Positions 1 to 5,493 of a DNA stretch of 5,493 nucleotides are shown in pieces. The stretch lies in assembly GCA_937959315.1 (NCBI GenBank), contig CALGRC010000173.1, forward strand, positions 1-5,493, in the 5' to 3' direction. The notes under the pieces were generated by a model. It saw nothing but the letters and a program-made list of their open reading frames with translations. It did no database searches and was not told the origin of the DNA. This stretch comes from an uncultured Clostridia bacterium (GTDB lineage Bacteria > Bacillota > Clostridia > UMGS1810). A program made the position numbers and the translations under genes. The first letter of the stretch is position 1. Each line of letters opens with the position of its first letter.

Positions 1-937
1 TTTCTGAATTGCGGATTATCAACCCATGAACCGCCTCTATTTCCCGCAACTGCGGCACTGTAAGGATAACCGCTACCGCCGCAGCCAGCCCCATAAACAG
101 GAAAAATAAGATAAACACCGATTGCATGCGGTATTTTAAGACAATCAAAAACATGCCTAAAAGCGTTACCATCAGCAGCGCCGAAAGGCTGGCCGTTTGT
201 AGCAGCATAACGGAAAACAGTGCGATGAATACCCCTTTGAGCCAGCGGGGAATCCCCCGGAGCGCCAGGCTGCAAATGATGCAGAGGCTATAAAACAGCC
301 CGGCAAAATTCGCATCGCTCAGTGCGCCAAAATTGCGGCTCACTGTCTGGGCTCCCGCGCCGCTGACGTTGATATCCTTGGTAAACGCCTCGTTGGTCCA
401 TCCATAAATACCCGAAGCCACCCCGCCCAGTAAAAAGGCAAGTACAAATTTCCGCGTAAGACGCGCATCCGGCAGGATGCGGAGCAGCACCAAATAGACC
501 AGTGTGCAATCTACAATGACATTGAGCCCTACCCGCAGGCTTTCAAACTGGCCGGTGGCAAATATGCTGTGCAACAAAAAGACAAACAACGCCGGAAAAT
601 AAGCGATGCGGAATTTGATTTTCGGCAAATCCATCAAAAAACGCAGCACCACCAAATAAGAATACACCCGGAATGCCGGGGTTTCCCCAATCAGTAGCTG
701 GTAGCGCAAATAAAGAAACATCGCCATATACAAATAAAAGTTTTCATCAAAAAAACTGACGGCAATACAGGCCAGAACAGCCAGGGACGCCACCCCCGAA
801 AGCGATGGGAACGGCCCGGGCAGCAGCGCACACAGCAATCCAAATACATAAATGCCGTCAAAAAACCGCCGCTTGAGCAGGGCGTCCCGCCCGGCGCCCT
901 CCGGCATCCCAAATATTGCCCCTTGCAGGTCCGCCAT
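1..937 (-). CDS. O-antigen polymerase/ligase-like membrane protein (Wzy/WaaL superfamily), 3' end outside window
   Basis: This frame stays open from the ATG at 937 to base 1, giving 312 residues with no stop, so the C-terminus is missing. The protein is strongly hydrophobic, with about nine to eleven candidate membrane segments (for example near residues 28-48, 112-126, 138-153, 164-180, 210-226, 234-246, 250-267 and 273-293). Residues 201-213 (RNFGALSDANFAG) match the 'G..xDxNxxA' pattern, and residues 247-256 (QTASLSALLM) occupy the place of the 'T.SR.a' segment seen in O-antigen ligase/polymerase proteins. Such proteins are usually 400-450 residues, so roughly a quarter to a third is lost. 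The expected role is polymerising or transferring lipid-linked glycan at the outer face of the membrane. The start is set by a strong Shine-Dalgarno sequence 8 bases upstream. The gene follows the deacetylase-GT4 gene by 17 bases, which fits a polysaccharide operon. Whether it is a polymerase or a ligase cannot be decided from the sequence. Confidence 0.8.
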   Translation of the reverse strand, partial: MADLQGAIFGMPEGAGRDALLKRRFFDGIYVFGLLCALLPGPFPSLSGVASLAVLACIAVSFFDENFYLYMAMFLYLRYQLLIGETPAFRVYSYLVVLRFLMDLPKIKFRIAYFPALFVFLLHSIFATGQFESLRVGLNVIVDCTLVYLVLLRILPDARLTRKFVLAFLLGGVASGIYGWTNEAFTKDINVSGAGAQTVSRNFGALSDANFAGLFYSLCIICSLALRGIPRWLKGVFIALFSVMLLQTASLSALLMVTLLGMFLIVLKYRMQSVFILFFLFMGLAAAVAVILTVPQLREIEAVHGLIIRNSE

Positions 938-945
938 AAGGCATC

Positions 946-953
946 CCTCCTTT
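946..953 (-). promoter_or_regulatory. Shine-Dalgarno site of the polymerase-like gene
   Basis: On the minus strand the sequence reads AAAGGAGG, with 8 bases between GGAGG and the ATG at 937. It lies in the short gap after the TGA of the upstream gene and selects this ATG over a nearby ATG in another frame (minus-strand GGGATGCC). Confidence 0.85.
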
Positions 954-954
954 G

Positions 955-2895
955 TCAAAGGTTTTGAATCATGGCATCAAAAATGGCTATGTCCGCTTCA
1001 TTGCCATAATCGGCCTGCAGCGCTGCCTGCCTTAACCTGCCCAATATTTCCGGCTGTTCCAAAACCGTTTTCAGCCCCTGATATAGCGCTTCTGTATGGT
1101 TGTCAAAAACCAGGCCGTCTATCCCGTTCCGGATTTGTTCCCGTGCCGATGTATACGCCGTCACAAGCGGGACAAGCCCCATCATCAAGCTTTCAGTGAC
1201 GACAATCGGCTTCCCCTCGTGCCGGGAAGGCAGTAAAAAAGCGTCGCAGGTTTTATAATACGGGAGAGGGTTTTCCAGCATCCCAATCGGGTGAACCCTG
1301 TCCCGGAGCCCCTGTTCCGCAATCATCTTCCGCAGCCTGGGCATATCCCGGCCATCGCCGATAATCAGCCATTGAAAGGAAAAGCCTTCCCGTTTCAAAC
1401 GGGAAAACGCTATCACCGCACGATCCAGACCCTTGTGTTCAAACCGGATGCGGGCAACCGTCAAAAACCGGATACCCTTACCGCCGGCCGGGAACGGATC
1501 ATCCACCGGATACGCCCCCAGTTGCCGCACATAGGCGGCCGACAGCAGGTTTGGCATAAAGTATGCCTTATAACGCTGCTCCGGATGGCTGCACAGATAA
1601 CGTTCCATACATGCCTTGCTGACAAAAACCAAGGCATCCGCTTTTTGCAGAGCCTTTTTGTCAATACGGTAATCCATACCGGATTTTTCATACTCCACAT
1701 GGTGCCATACCAGTTTTTTCTTTGCTTCCACCCGTTGGATCACATAGTGCATGCACCAATTGAACTCATAGGCAATGGCGGCATCGTACGCCGTATGCAG
1801 TTTGCGCGAATATTTACAACCCTGTTTGGACATAATCTGTACCGCTTTGCGTTTGTTATGCCGTATTTTTTTGTAATAGGCGCCCCGGGCAAATGCCAAC
1901 AGGTACGGGATGGAGCAAGCCTTTTTCAGCATATTGGCCGCACTGTATGTCCGATGGGTTTTCGCCTGCGGCAAAATATTGATTTGCTCTTTGATGCCGT
2001 ACCGCTGTGCCCCATTTTCATAAAACAGCATATCCACGTCGTATTTTTCGGTATCCAAGGAATTTAAAAAATTGACCAGCGAGGTCATCGCCCCTCCGAT
2101 ATGCGCGTGAATAAAACACACCAGTAATTTGGTTTTTTTGCCGGACACATCTTCCAGATGGAGCGCATGGCTTTTGATCCACGCCCTGCCGACGAAGGGA
2201 CGCGGCAGCGGAAGGGTGTTGTCTGTCAATTTGCCGCCGATATAATCCGGATGGGTCATCAACTCCATACCGTCTTTGATGGCTGCTTTATCTGCCTGGG
2301 ATTCAAAATCCTGCACCGATCCAAAATATGTGCTGCCAGCTAGTTCCCCACGCCGCAAAAGTGTGTTAAACGCCGCTTTATACAGCCGCACTGGCAGGGG
2401 AACCGGCGTCCCCGACATATTGCGGCTTATCCGGACAGAAGTAAACCCATATTGTTTGAGCAGTTTCCGAATAGCCCAATACACACTGAAATAAGAATGG
2501 ACATAGTTGTGCGAATCCAAATGCCGCAGCGGGAACCCCATTGCTATAAACGCCTGCATCTGCGCCTCTGCTTCTGCATAAATGGCGCGCCGGATCCGGG
2601 CAGGCAAATACAGCCTGGCGGCAAACGGGATATGGAACACGCCTTTAAAAACCCCATTTGCATCACATAGTTCCGACCGGGCACATGCCTCCGACAGCGC
2701 CTTGCCTTCCGTTAGGTTTAAGTGCAGTCCTACTTTATCAAAAAAACCATGCCGCCGGGCCAAACCTGCCGCCTGCCGGGCAAAGGGCATATTCACCAGC
2801 AAGGTGGCGCGGTTGACCAACCCCCTTTCAAAACAAGCACAGATCGCCTGGTTAACAGAGTCCGAATATCCAAAATCATCTGCGTTAATTACCAT
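955..2895 (-). CDS. Fusion protein: YdjC/ChbG-family carbohydrate deacetylase (N-terminal) and family 4 glycosyltransferase (C-terminal)
   Basis: The 646-residue protein has two domains. Residues 1 to about 250 match the YdjC/ChbG/HpnK deacetylase family: ADDFG at 5-9 (D6, D7), GLHLNLTEG at 56-64 (H58), HLDSH at 125-129 (H125, D127, H129) and MTHPDY at 213-218. Members are metal-dependent and remove acetyl groups from N-acetylated sugars. Residues from about 253 to 646 form a GT-B fold family 4 transferase: a glycine-containing N-terminal loop (HIGGAM, 265-270), a basic residue at the sugar-nucleotide site (HKGL, K488), GDG at 513-515 and the EX7E motif (E560 to E568, EGKPIVVTE). Both halves look complete and carry their active-site motifs. 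The start is constrained by an in-frame TGA two codons upstream, which leaves a very short N-terminus before the first metal-binding motif. A cytoplasmic bifunctional enzyme that transfers a sugar and deacetylates an amino sugar in the repeat unit is an inference; neither substrate is known. Confidence 0.88.
   Translation of the reverse strand: MVINADDFGYSDSVNQAICACFERGLVNRATLLVNMPFARQAAGLARRHGFFDKVGLHLNLTEGKALSEACARSELCDANGVFKGVFHIPFAARLYLPARIRRAIYAEAEAQMQAFIAMGFPLRHLDSHNYVHSYFSVYWAIRKLLKQYGFTSVRISRNMSGTPVPLPVRLYKAAFNTLLRRGELAGSTYFGSVQDFESQADKAAIKDGMELMTHPDYIGGKLTDNTLPLPRPFVGRAWIKSHALHLEDVSGKKTKLLVCFIHAHIGGAMTSLVNFLNSLDTEKYDVDMLFYENGAQRYGIKEQINILPQAKTHRTYSAANMLKKACSIPYLLAFARGAYYKKIRHNKRKAVQIMSKQGCKYSRKLHTAYDAAIAYEFNWCMHYVIQRVEAKKKLVWHHVEYEKSGMDYRIDKKALQKADALVFVSKACMERYLCSHPEQRYKAYFMPNLLSAAYVRQLGAYPVDDPFPAGGKGIRFLTVARIRFEHKGLDRAVIAFSRLKREGFSFQWLIIGDGRDMPRLRKMIAEQGLRDRVHPIGMLENPLPYYKTCDAFLLPSRHEGKPIVVTESLMMGLVPLVTAYTSAREQIRNGIDGLVFDNHTEALYQGLKTVLEQPEILGRLRQAALQADYGNEADIAIFDAMIQNL
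2133..2139 (-). other. Seven-A homopolymer at the deacetylase/GT4 domain junction
   Basis: Minus-strand codons for K253, K254 and the first base of T255 form an uninterrupted run of seven A residues, exactly between the two domains of the fusion protein. With one additional A, an ATG at 2150 would enter the GT4 frame (starting MCPAKKTK), and the deacetylase would instead end at a TGA at 2018-2020. That ATG lacks a well-spaced Shine-Dalgarno sequence (only GGAAG touching it), unlike every other gene here, which favours the fused reading as written. Confidence 0.6.
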
Positions 2896-2901
2896 CCTTC
2901 A

Positions 2902-2907
2902 CCCCTC
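2902..2907 (-). promoter_or_regulatory. Shine-Dalgarno site of the deacetylase-GT4 gene
   Basis: The minus strand reads GAGGGG, 6 bases before the ATG at 2895, and its first base is the last base of the TAG stop of the GT2 gene. The overlap of stop and ribosome site suggests translational coupling and supports this ATG as the start. Confidence 0.75.
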
Positions 2908-3905
2908 TATTTCCGCAATGGGAACCATTTGCCTGCCAGGACGGCGCTATATGGGAACACATAAAAACAGCCATATATCATCCTGCGCAAGATTGGCATC
3001 CCCCTCCGTTGTATCATCCGCCAAAAATACTTCCGGTAAATATGCAGATACCGGCCGTTGGTACAATCCCCGTCCCGTTCCCGTTTGGGCAGGCGCCTCT
3101 GTTCACAGTACCGGAGGATGAGGTCGATGCATATCTTTTCATACGTTTTTTGTACCTGTTCTATCTGGCCGCACGACCGAAAAAATACTGCCCGCTGCCG
3201 GTAGGCTTTTAAAAAATCATACCGGTGCGGATTGCCCTTCAGGTTTCTGGCAATGCCGTCCATAATGCTGTCGCCGCGCTGCACATAATAATACAGTTTT
3301 TCCGTGGTAAAAACTACGTTTTTTGCACGGCTGACGATACGATAGGTCACAAATTCATCCTCGTTGAGCACACCGGCTGGAAACCGGATGCCAGCAAACA
3401 GGTTTGCTTGATACAGTTTTGCACAGCACTGGGATTTGAGTGTATATCCCAAAAGCGCATCCGCAGCCCCGGCAAAGCGAACCGCCGGACTTTTTGCTTC
3501 ATGGTCAAAATTGCCGCCAGCCGCTCCTTTTTTGTAGCCGCATTGTGCTATCTCACAAGCATGCCGCTCGCAGAGGGCAAGCAGGGTATCTGCAAATGCT
3601 GGGTGTACAAAATCATCTGCATCTAAAAATGTGAGGAAATCTTCCTGGCTAGCAGTATCCAGCACAGCCTGGAGCCCCGCATTCCTGGCGTCCGATAACC
3701 CGCCGTTTTCTTTGTGGATAACCCTGACCTGCCGGTACCGCCGCGCATAATCATCGCAAAGGGCCGGACAATGATCCGGCGAACCGTCGTCGACTAAGAT
3801 CAGTTCCACATGGTGGTAACTTTGTGCTAATACCGAATGGACGCACCGGTGCAGATACTGTTCAGCCCGGTACACCGGGACGATGAAAAAGAGTTTTCCA
3901 TTCAT
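2907..3905 (-). CDS. Family 2 glycosyltransferase (GT-A fold)
   Basis: The 332-residue protein has the standard order of GT2 motifs: VPVY at 9-12 in the first beta strand, DDGS at 39-42 for nucleotide binding, the NGG/SDARNAG segment at 67-77, DADD at 95-98 as the DXD-type metal site, and NEDE at 181-184, where the catalytic acid is expected. CAKLYQ at 161-166 and YYYVQRGDSIM at 205-215 are typical of EpsJ-like exopolysaccharide transferases in Gram-positive bacteria. It should transfer a sugar from a nucleotide donor to a growing lipid-linked oligosaccharide at the cytoplasmic face. Residues from about 220 on form a basic, mostly helical tail with a short hydrophobic patch (about 308-325) that may touch the membrane. 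Its ATG overlaps the TGA of the phosphoesterase gene in ATGA, so the two are probably translated in a coupled way. Length and motifs are complete; donor and acceptor cannot be predicted. Confidence 0.93.
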   Translation of the reverse strand: MNGKLFFIVPVYRAEQYLHRCVHSVLAQSYHHVELILVDDGSPDHCPALCDDYARRYRQVRVIHKENGGLSDARNAGLQAVLDTASQEDFLTFLDADDFVHPAFADTLLALCERHACEIAQCGYKKGAAGGNFDHEAKSPAVRFAGAADALLGYTLKSQCCAKLYQANLFAGIRFPAGVLNEDEFVTYRIVSRAKNVVFTTEKLYYYVQRGDSIMDGIARNLKGNPHRYDFLKAYRQRAVFFRSCGQIEQVQKTYEKICIDLILRYCEQRRLPKRERDGDCTNGRYLHIYRKYFWRMIQRRGMPILRRMIYGCFYVFPYSAVLAGKWFPLRK

Positions 3906-4756
3906 GGCTCACCTCCCCTTTCCAGCGTAACAAGCACGACTTCCGGCGGATTCCAAATTCGCTTTTTCTTTGGGTTTTTATCACAGCCGCCGCTGACCAC
4001 CATGCCAGCAGCATCCCCTTCCTGGAAAAAACCGTATGTATAGTTCGGGAAAAAACCACCCCGTTCCCGCCCGATGATCCCGCCGATAAACGGAAGCCGG
4101 ATAATCCCGCCGTGCAGATGCCCAGACAGTATCAAATCAACGCCGGTGTCTTTGATGTACGGGTACAAATCTGCACGGTGGGACAACAGGATGGAAAAAC
4201 AAGGCCCACCGGGGAATTCACTCTCTATCTGCCGGCGTATCCTTTCAACGTCTTCTTCCCGTACCACATCCCGTTCCGGATCTTTGACGCCTAGCAACAA
4301 AATGCTGTCCGCCCCGCGCTCCAAACTCACGCTGTCGTTGTCAAGCGGGATGATATTGGCATCCCACAGGGTACGGATGATAACGCCGTAAGCCCCTCCC
4401 TGCGTTTCATGATTGCCGCTTACCGCATACATGGGGATATCCCCAGCCCCTTGCGCAATTTCTAACGTCTCGGTAAGGGCGTGGTCCGGCAGCTGCACCA
4501 TATCCCCGGTAAAGGCAATCATATCTGGCTTTTCCCTGCGGATATGCCCTAGAATCTGCCCGGAAAACGGCGCCTGGTGCAAATCGGAAATAAGCAGGAT
4601 TTGAAATCCGTCAAACGCCGCCGGGATTTCGTGATGCCGGAACGTATATTGCGTCAGGGCGACCGTCTCATTGCTTTTTTCATTCTGTATCCAGGCAAAG
4701 GAAGCCATTAGGCCCAGCATACAGATTCCCAAAACCAGCCTTCTGATTGCTTTCAT
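3902..4756 (-). CDS. Membrane-anchored calcineurin-like metallophosphoesterase (YkuE/YaeI type)
   Basis: The 284-residue protein carries the full set of metallophosphoesterase motifs: SDLH at 57-60 (D58, H60), GD at 84-85 (D85), GNHE at 114-117 (N115, H116), LSH at 191-193 (H193) and GHLHGG at 212-217 (H213, H215). These residues bind the two-metal centre, so it should be active. Residues 4-22 form a basic-then-hydrophobic segment without a clear cleavage site or lipobox, which suggests a signal anchor with the catalytic domain outside the membrane. An RR pair at 5-6 precedes the segment but the full Tat consensus is not evident. The NPPEVVLVTL ending (269-278) resembles the 'fNPPEi.l.tL' close of YkuE-type proteins. 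The ATG directly follows the TAG of the EAL gene. Substrate is unknown: cell-envelope phosphoesters, such as lipid-linked or glycan phosphate, are a reasonable guess from the neighbours. Confidence 0.92.
   Translation of the reverse strand: MKAIRRLVLGICMLGLMASFAWIQNEKSNETVALTQYTFRHHEIPAAFDGFQILLISDLHQAPFSGQILGHIRREKPDMIAFTGDMVQLPDHALTETLEIAQGAGDIPMYAVSGNHETQGGAYGVIIRTLWDANIIPLDNDSVSLERGADSILLLGVKDPERDVVREEDVERIRRQIESEFPGGPCFSILLSHRADLYPYIKDTGVDLILSGHLHGGIIRLPFIGGIIGRERGGFFPNYTYGFFQEGDAAGMVVSGGCDKNPKKKRIWNPPEVVLVTLERGGEP
3909..3920 (-). promoter_or_regulatory. Shine-Dalgarno site of the GT2 gene
   Basis: The minus strand reads AAGGGGAGGTGA, an extended match to the 16S rRNA 3' end, with 6 bases between GGAGG and the ATG at 3905. 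It lies inside the end of the phosphoesterase gene and is the strongest ribosome site in the window, so GT2 need not depend only on coupling. Confidence 0.85.
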
Positions 4757-5493
4757 CTATTGCGTCCCCTTCTTGCTGCCAAGTTGTTCCGGTTTCCCAT
4801 AGTAATAACCTTGTTTAAAGTCAAACCCCATACTCGACACCAATTTGTCCTGCGCAGGTTTTTCAATCCCACAAATACAGGCCTTGACACCGTTTTTGTG
4901 ACACTGTTCAATCATATCCGCAAAATAGCCGACCATATTTGCGGCTGCGTCAATGATATCTTCATCAGAGGTGGCATATATATCTGAATTTAAAATATCC
5001 AGGCTCATTTTGATATACCCCGGTTTGACAGCGTGGATGATTTCGCTTTCCTCTTCAGAGTTTTCAAACTGGTCAATACAAATCTGTATCCCCATCTCAT
5101 GCAGCAGGATGATATCATCTAACGACGCGGCAATCTCTTTGCCTGCCAATTCCAAACAGATATTTTGTGCCGGGACACCGTTTTGCGTGACATGTTTGAT
5201 AATGATGTCATTGAGTGCAAAATCAGATACCTGCGCATATGGGCAGTTAATGTGAACAATCGGCATCTGCTTGTGCTCCCCTTTGACGGCCGCCAGGTCT
5301 TCGCAGACCCGCCGGATAATCCAGTCGTTAAACTGTTGGAATATGCCGAAATCGGAAATAGCGCCAATGATATTCCCTGGCGATACCATGCCAAGTTGCG
5401 GGCTTCTCCACCGGACAAACACTTCGCTGTGCGGCATGGCCCCCTCATCTTTTGCAATCATTGGCTGATAGACCAAATAAAATTCCGGGAACC
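4757..5493 (-). CDS. EAL-domain protein, C-terminal part, probably catalytically degenerate; 5' end outside window
   Basis: The frame is open to base 5493, so the N-terminus and any partner domain (for example GGDEF or a sensor) lie outside. The visible 244 residues begin with FPEFYLVYQPM, the usual first strand of an EAL domain; the TTG at 5476 lies inside that strand and is not a credible start. EAL landmarks can be followed: SEVFVRW (22-28) for EALLRW, HIN (80-82), a LEL segment (113-115), CIDQF (138-142) for the DDFG loop, IKM (160-162), CGIE (207-210) for AEGVE, and QGYYYGKP (227-234). By manual alignment E23, N82, D140, K161 and Q227 are kept, while the glutamate of the TE motif (now G117), the second aspartate of DDFG (Q141) and the first glutamate of EGVE (C207) are replaced. 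The domain is therefore probably not a working c-di-GMP phosphodiesterase. It may bind c-di-GMP or a protein partner and could regulate the glycan genes downstream, though no such link is shown by the sequence. Confidence 0.88.
   Translation of the reverse strand, partial: FPEFYLVYQPMIAKDEGAMPHSEVFVRWRSPQLGMVSPGNIIGAISDFGIFQQFNDWIIRRVCEDLAAVKGEHKQMPIVHINCPYAQVSDFALNDIIIKHVTQNGVPAQNICLELAGKEIAASLDDIILLHEMGIQICIDQFENSEEESEIIHAVKPGYIKMSLDILNSDIYATSDEDIIDAAANMVGYFADMIEQCHKNGVKACICGIEKPAQDKLVSSMGFDFKQGYYYGKPEQLGSKKGTQ
4765..4771 (-). promoter_or_regulatory. Shine-Dalgarno site of the metallophosphoesterase gene
   Basis: The minus strand reads AAGGGGA, 8 bases before the ATG at 4756, inside the last codons of the EAL gene. 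Together with the TAGATG junction it points to stop-restart translation of the two genes. Confidence 0.75.

Larger units (their letters stand above)
1..5493 (-). other. Part of a polysaccharide-biosynthesis operon
   Basis: Five genes point the same way with junctions of 0 bases (TAGATG at 4754-4759), a 4-base overlap (ATGA at 3902-3905), 11 bases (2896-2906) and 17 bases (938-954). No gap is long enough for a conventional promoter plus terminator, so one transcript is likely. The order is EAL protein, phosphoesterase, GT2, deacetylase-GT4, Wzy-like protein. Genes beyond both ends probably belong to the same unit. Confidence 0.8.

Noticed and set aside
288..912. Short minus-strand open frames of about 73 codons within the polymerase-like gene (288-509 and 691-912)
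   Set aside because: They are out of frame with a continuous 312-residue polytopic membrane protein that has family motifs and a strong ribosome site.
938..954. Possible terminator or promoter between the fusion gene and the polymerase-like gene
   Set aside because: The 17-base gap is filled by the Shine-Dalgarno region and shows no inverted repeat followed by a T run.
852..1199. 115-codon open frame on the plus strand spanning the junction of two minus-strand genes
   Set aside because: No visible domain or credible ribosome site, and it overlaps two well-supported genes in antisense.
1291..2067. 258-codon open frame on the plus strand
   Set aside because: It lies entirely antisense to the motif-rich GT4 part of the fusion gene, shows no recognisable domain, and its translation looks like a complementary-strand shadow.
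2582..3121. 179-codon open frame on the plus strand
   Set aside because: It is antisense to the deacetylase start, the GT2 end and the junction between them; low-complexity composition and no motifs.
5119..5457. 112-codon minus-strand frame overlapping the EAL gene
   Set aside because: Out-of-frame shadow of the EAL coding sequence with no recognisable motif.
4757..5476. EAL gene as a complete 239-residue protein starting at TTG 5476
   Set aside because: The codons before this TTG (FPEFY) continue the conserved first strand of the EAL domain to the window edge, so the gene is truncated by the window and starts beyond it.

Overview
The window is a densely coding stretch in which every gene lies on the minus strand. 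Read in the direction of transcription (high to low coordinates), it holds five genes: the C-terminal part of an EAL-domain protein (entering from beyond base 5493), a membrane-anchored metallophosphoesterase, a family 2 glycosyltransferase, a 646-residue protein joining a YdjC/ChbG-type carbohydrate deacetylase to a family 4 glycosyltransferase, and the first 312 residues of a polytopic O-antigen polymerase/ligase-like protein that runs off at base 1. No rRNA, tRNA, mobile element, CRISPR array or sizeable intergenic region is visible.

The genes look like one transcription unit. Junctions are TAG immediately followed by ATG (EAL/phosphoesterase), an ATGA overlap (phosphoesterase/GT2), an 11-base gap (GT2/deacetylase-GT4) and a 17-base gap (deacetylase-GT4/polymerase). 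Each of the four visible starts has a strong purine-rich Shine-Dalgarno sequence. No promoter or terminator is visible, so the operon begins and ends outside the window.

The strong Shine-Dalgarno use, compact layout, moderate G+C by eye, and the style of the GT2 and GT4 proteins suggest a Firmicute, probably of class Clostridia. No phylogenetic marker is present, so this is an inference. Functionally the segment looks like part of a surface or exopolysaccharide locus. The GT2 and GT4 domains would build a lipid-linked repeat unit on the cytoplasmic face, the deacetylase domain could remove N-acetyl groups from it, and the Wzy-like protein would polymerise or transfer the glycan. The phosphoesterase is predicted to sit outside the membrane and its substrate is unknown.

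Two points deserve attention. The first is the deacetylase-GT4 fusion, whose domain boundary coincides with a run of seven A residues. Either it is a real bifunctional enzyme or two overlapping genes joined by a one-base indel. The second is the EAL domain, which keeps the fold landmarks but lacks several residues needed for c-di-GMP hydrolysis. It may therefore act as a c-di-GMP sensor or protein-interaction module rather than a phosphodiesterase.
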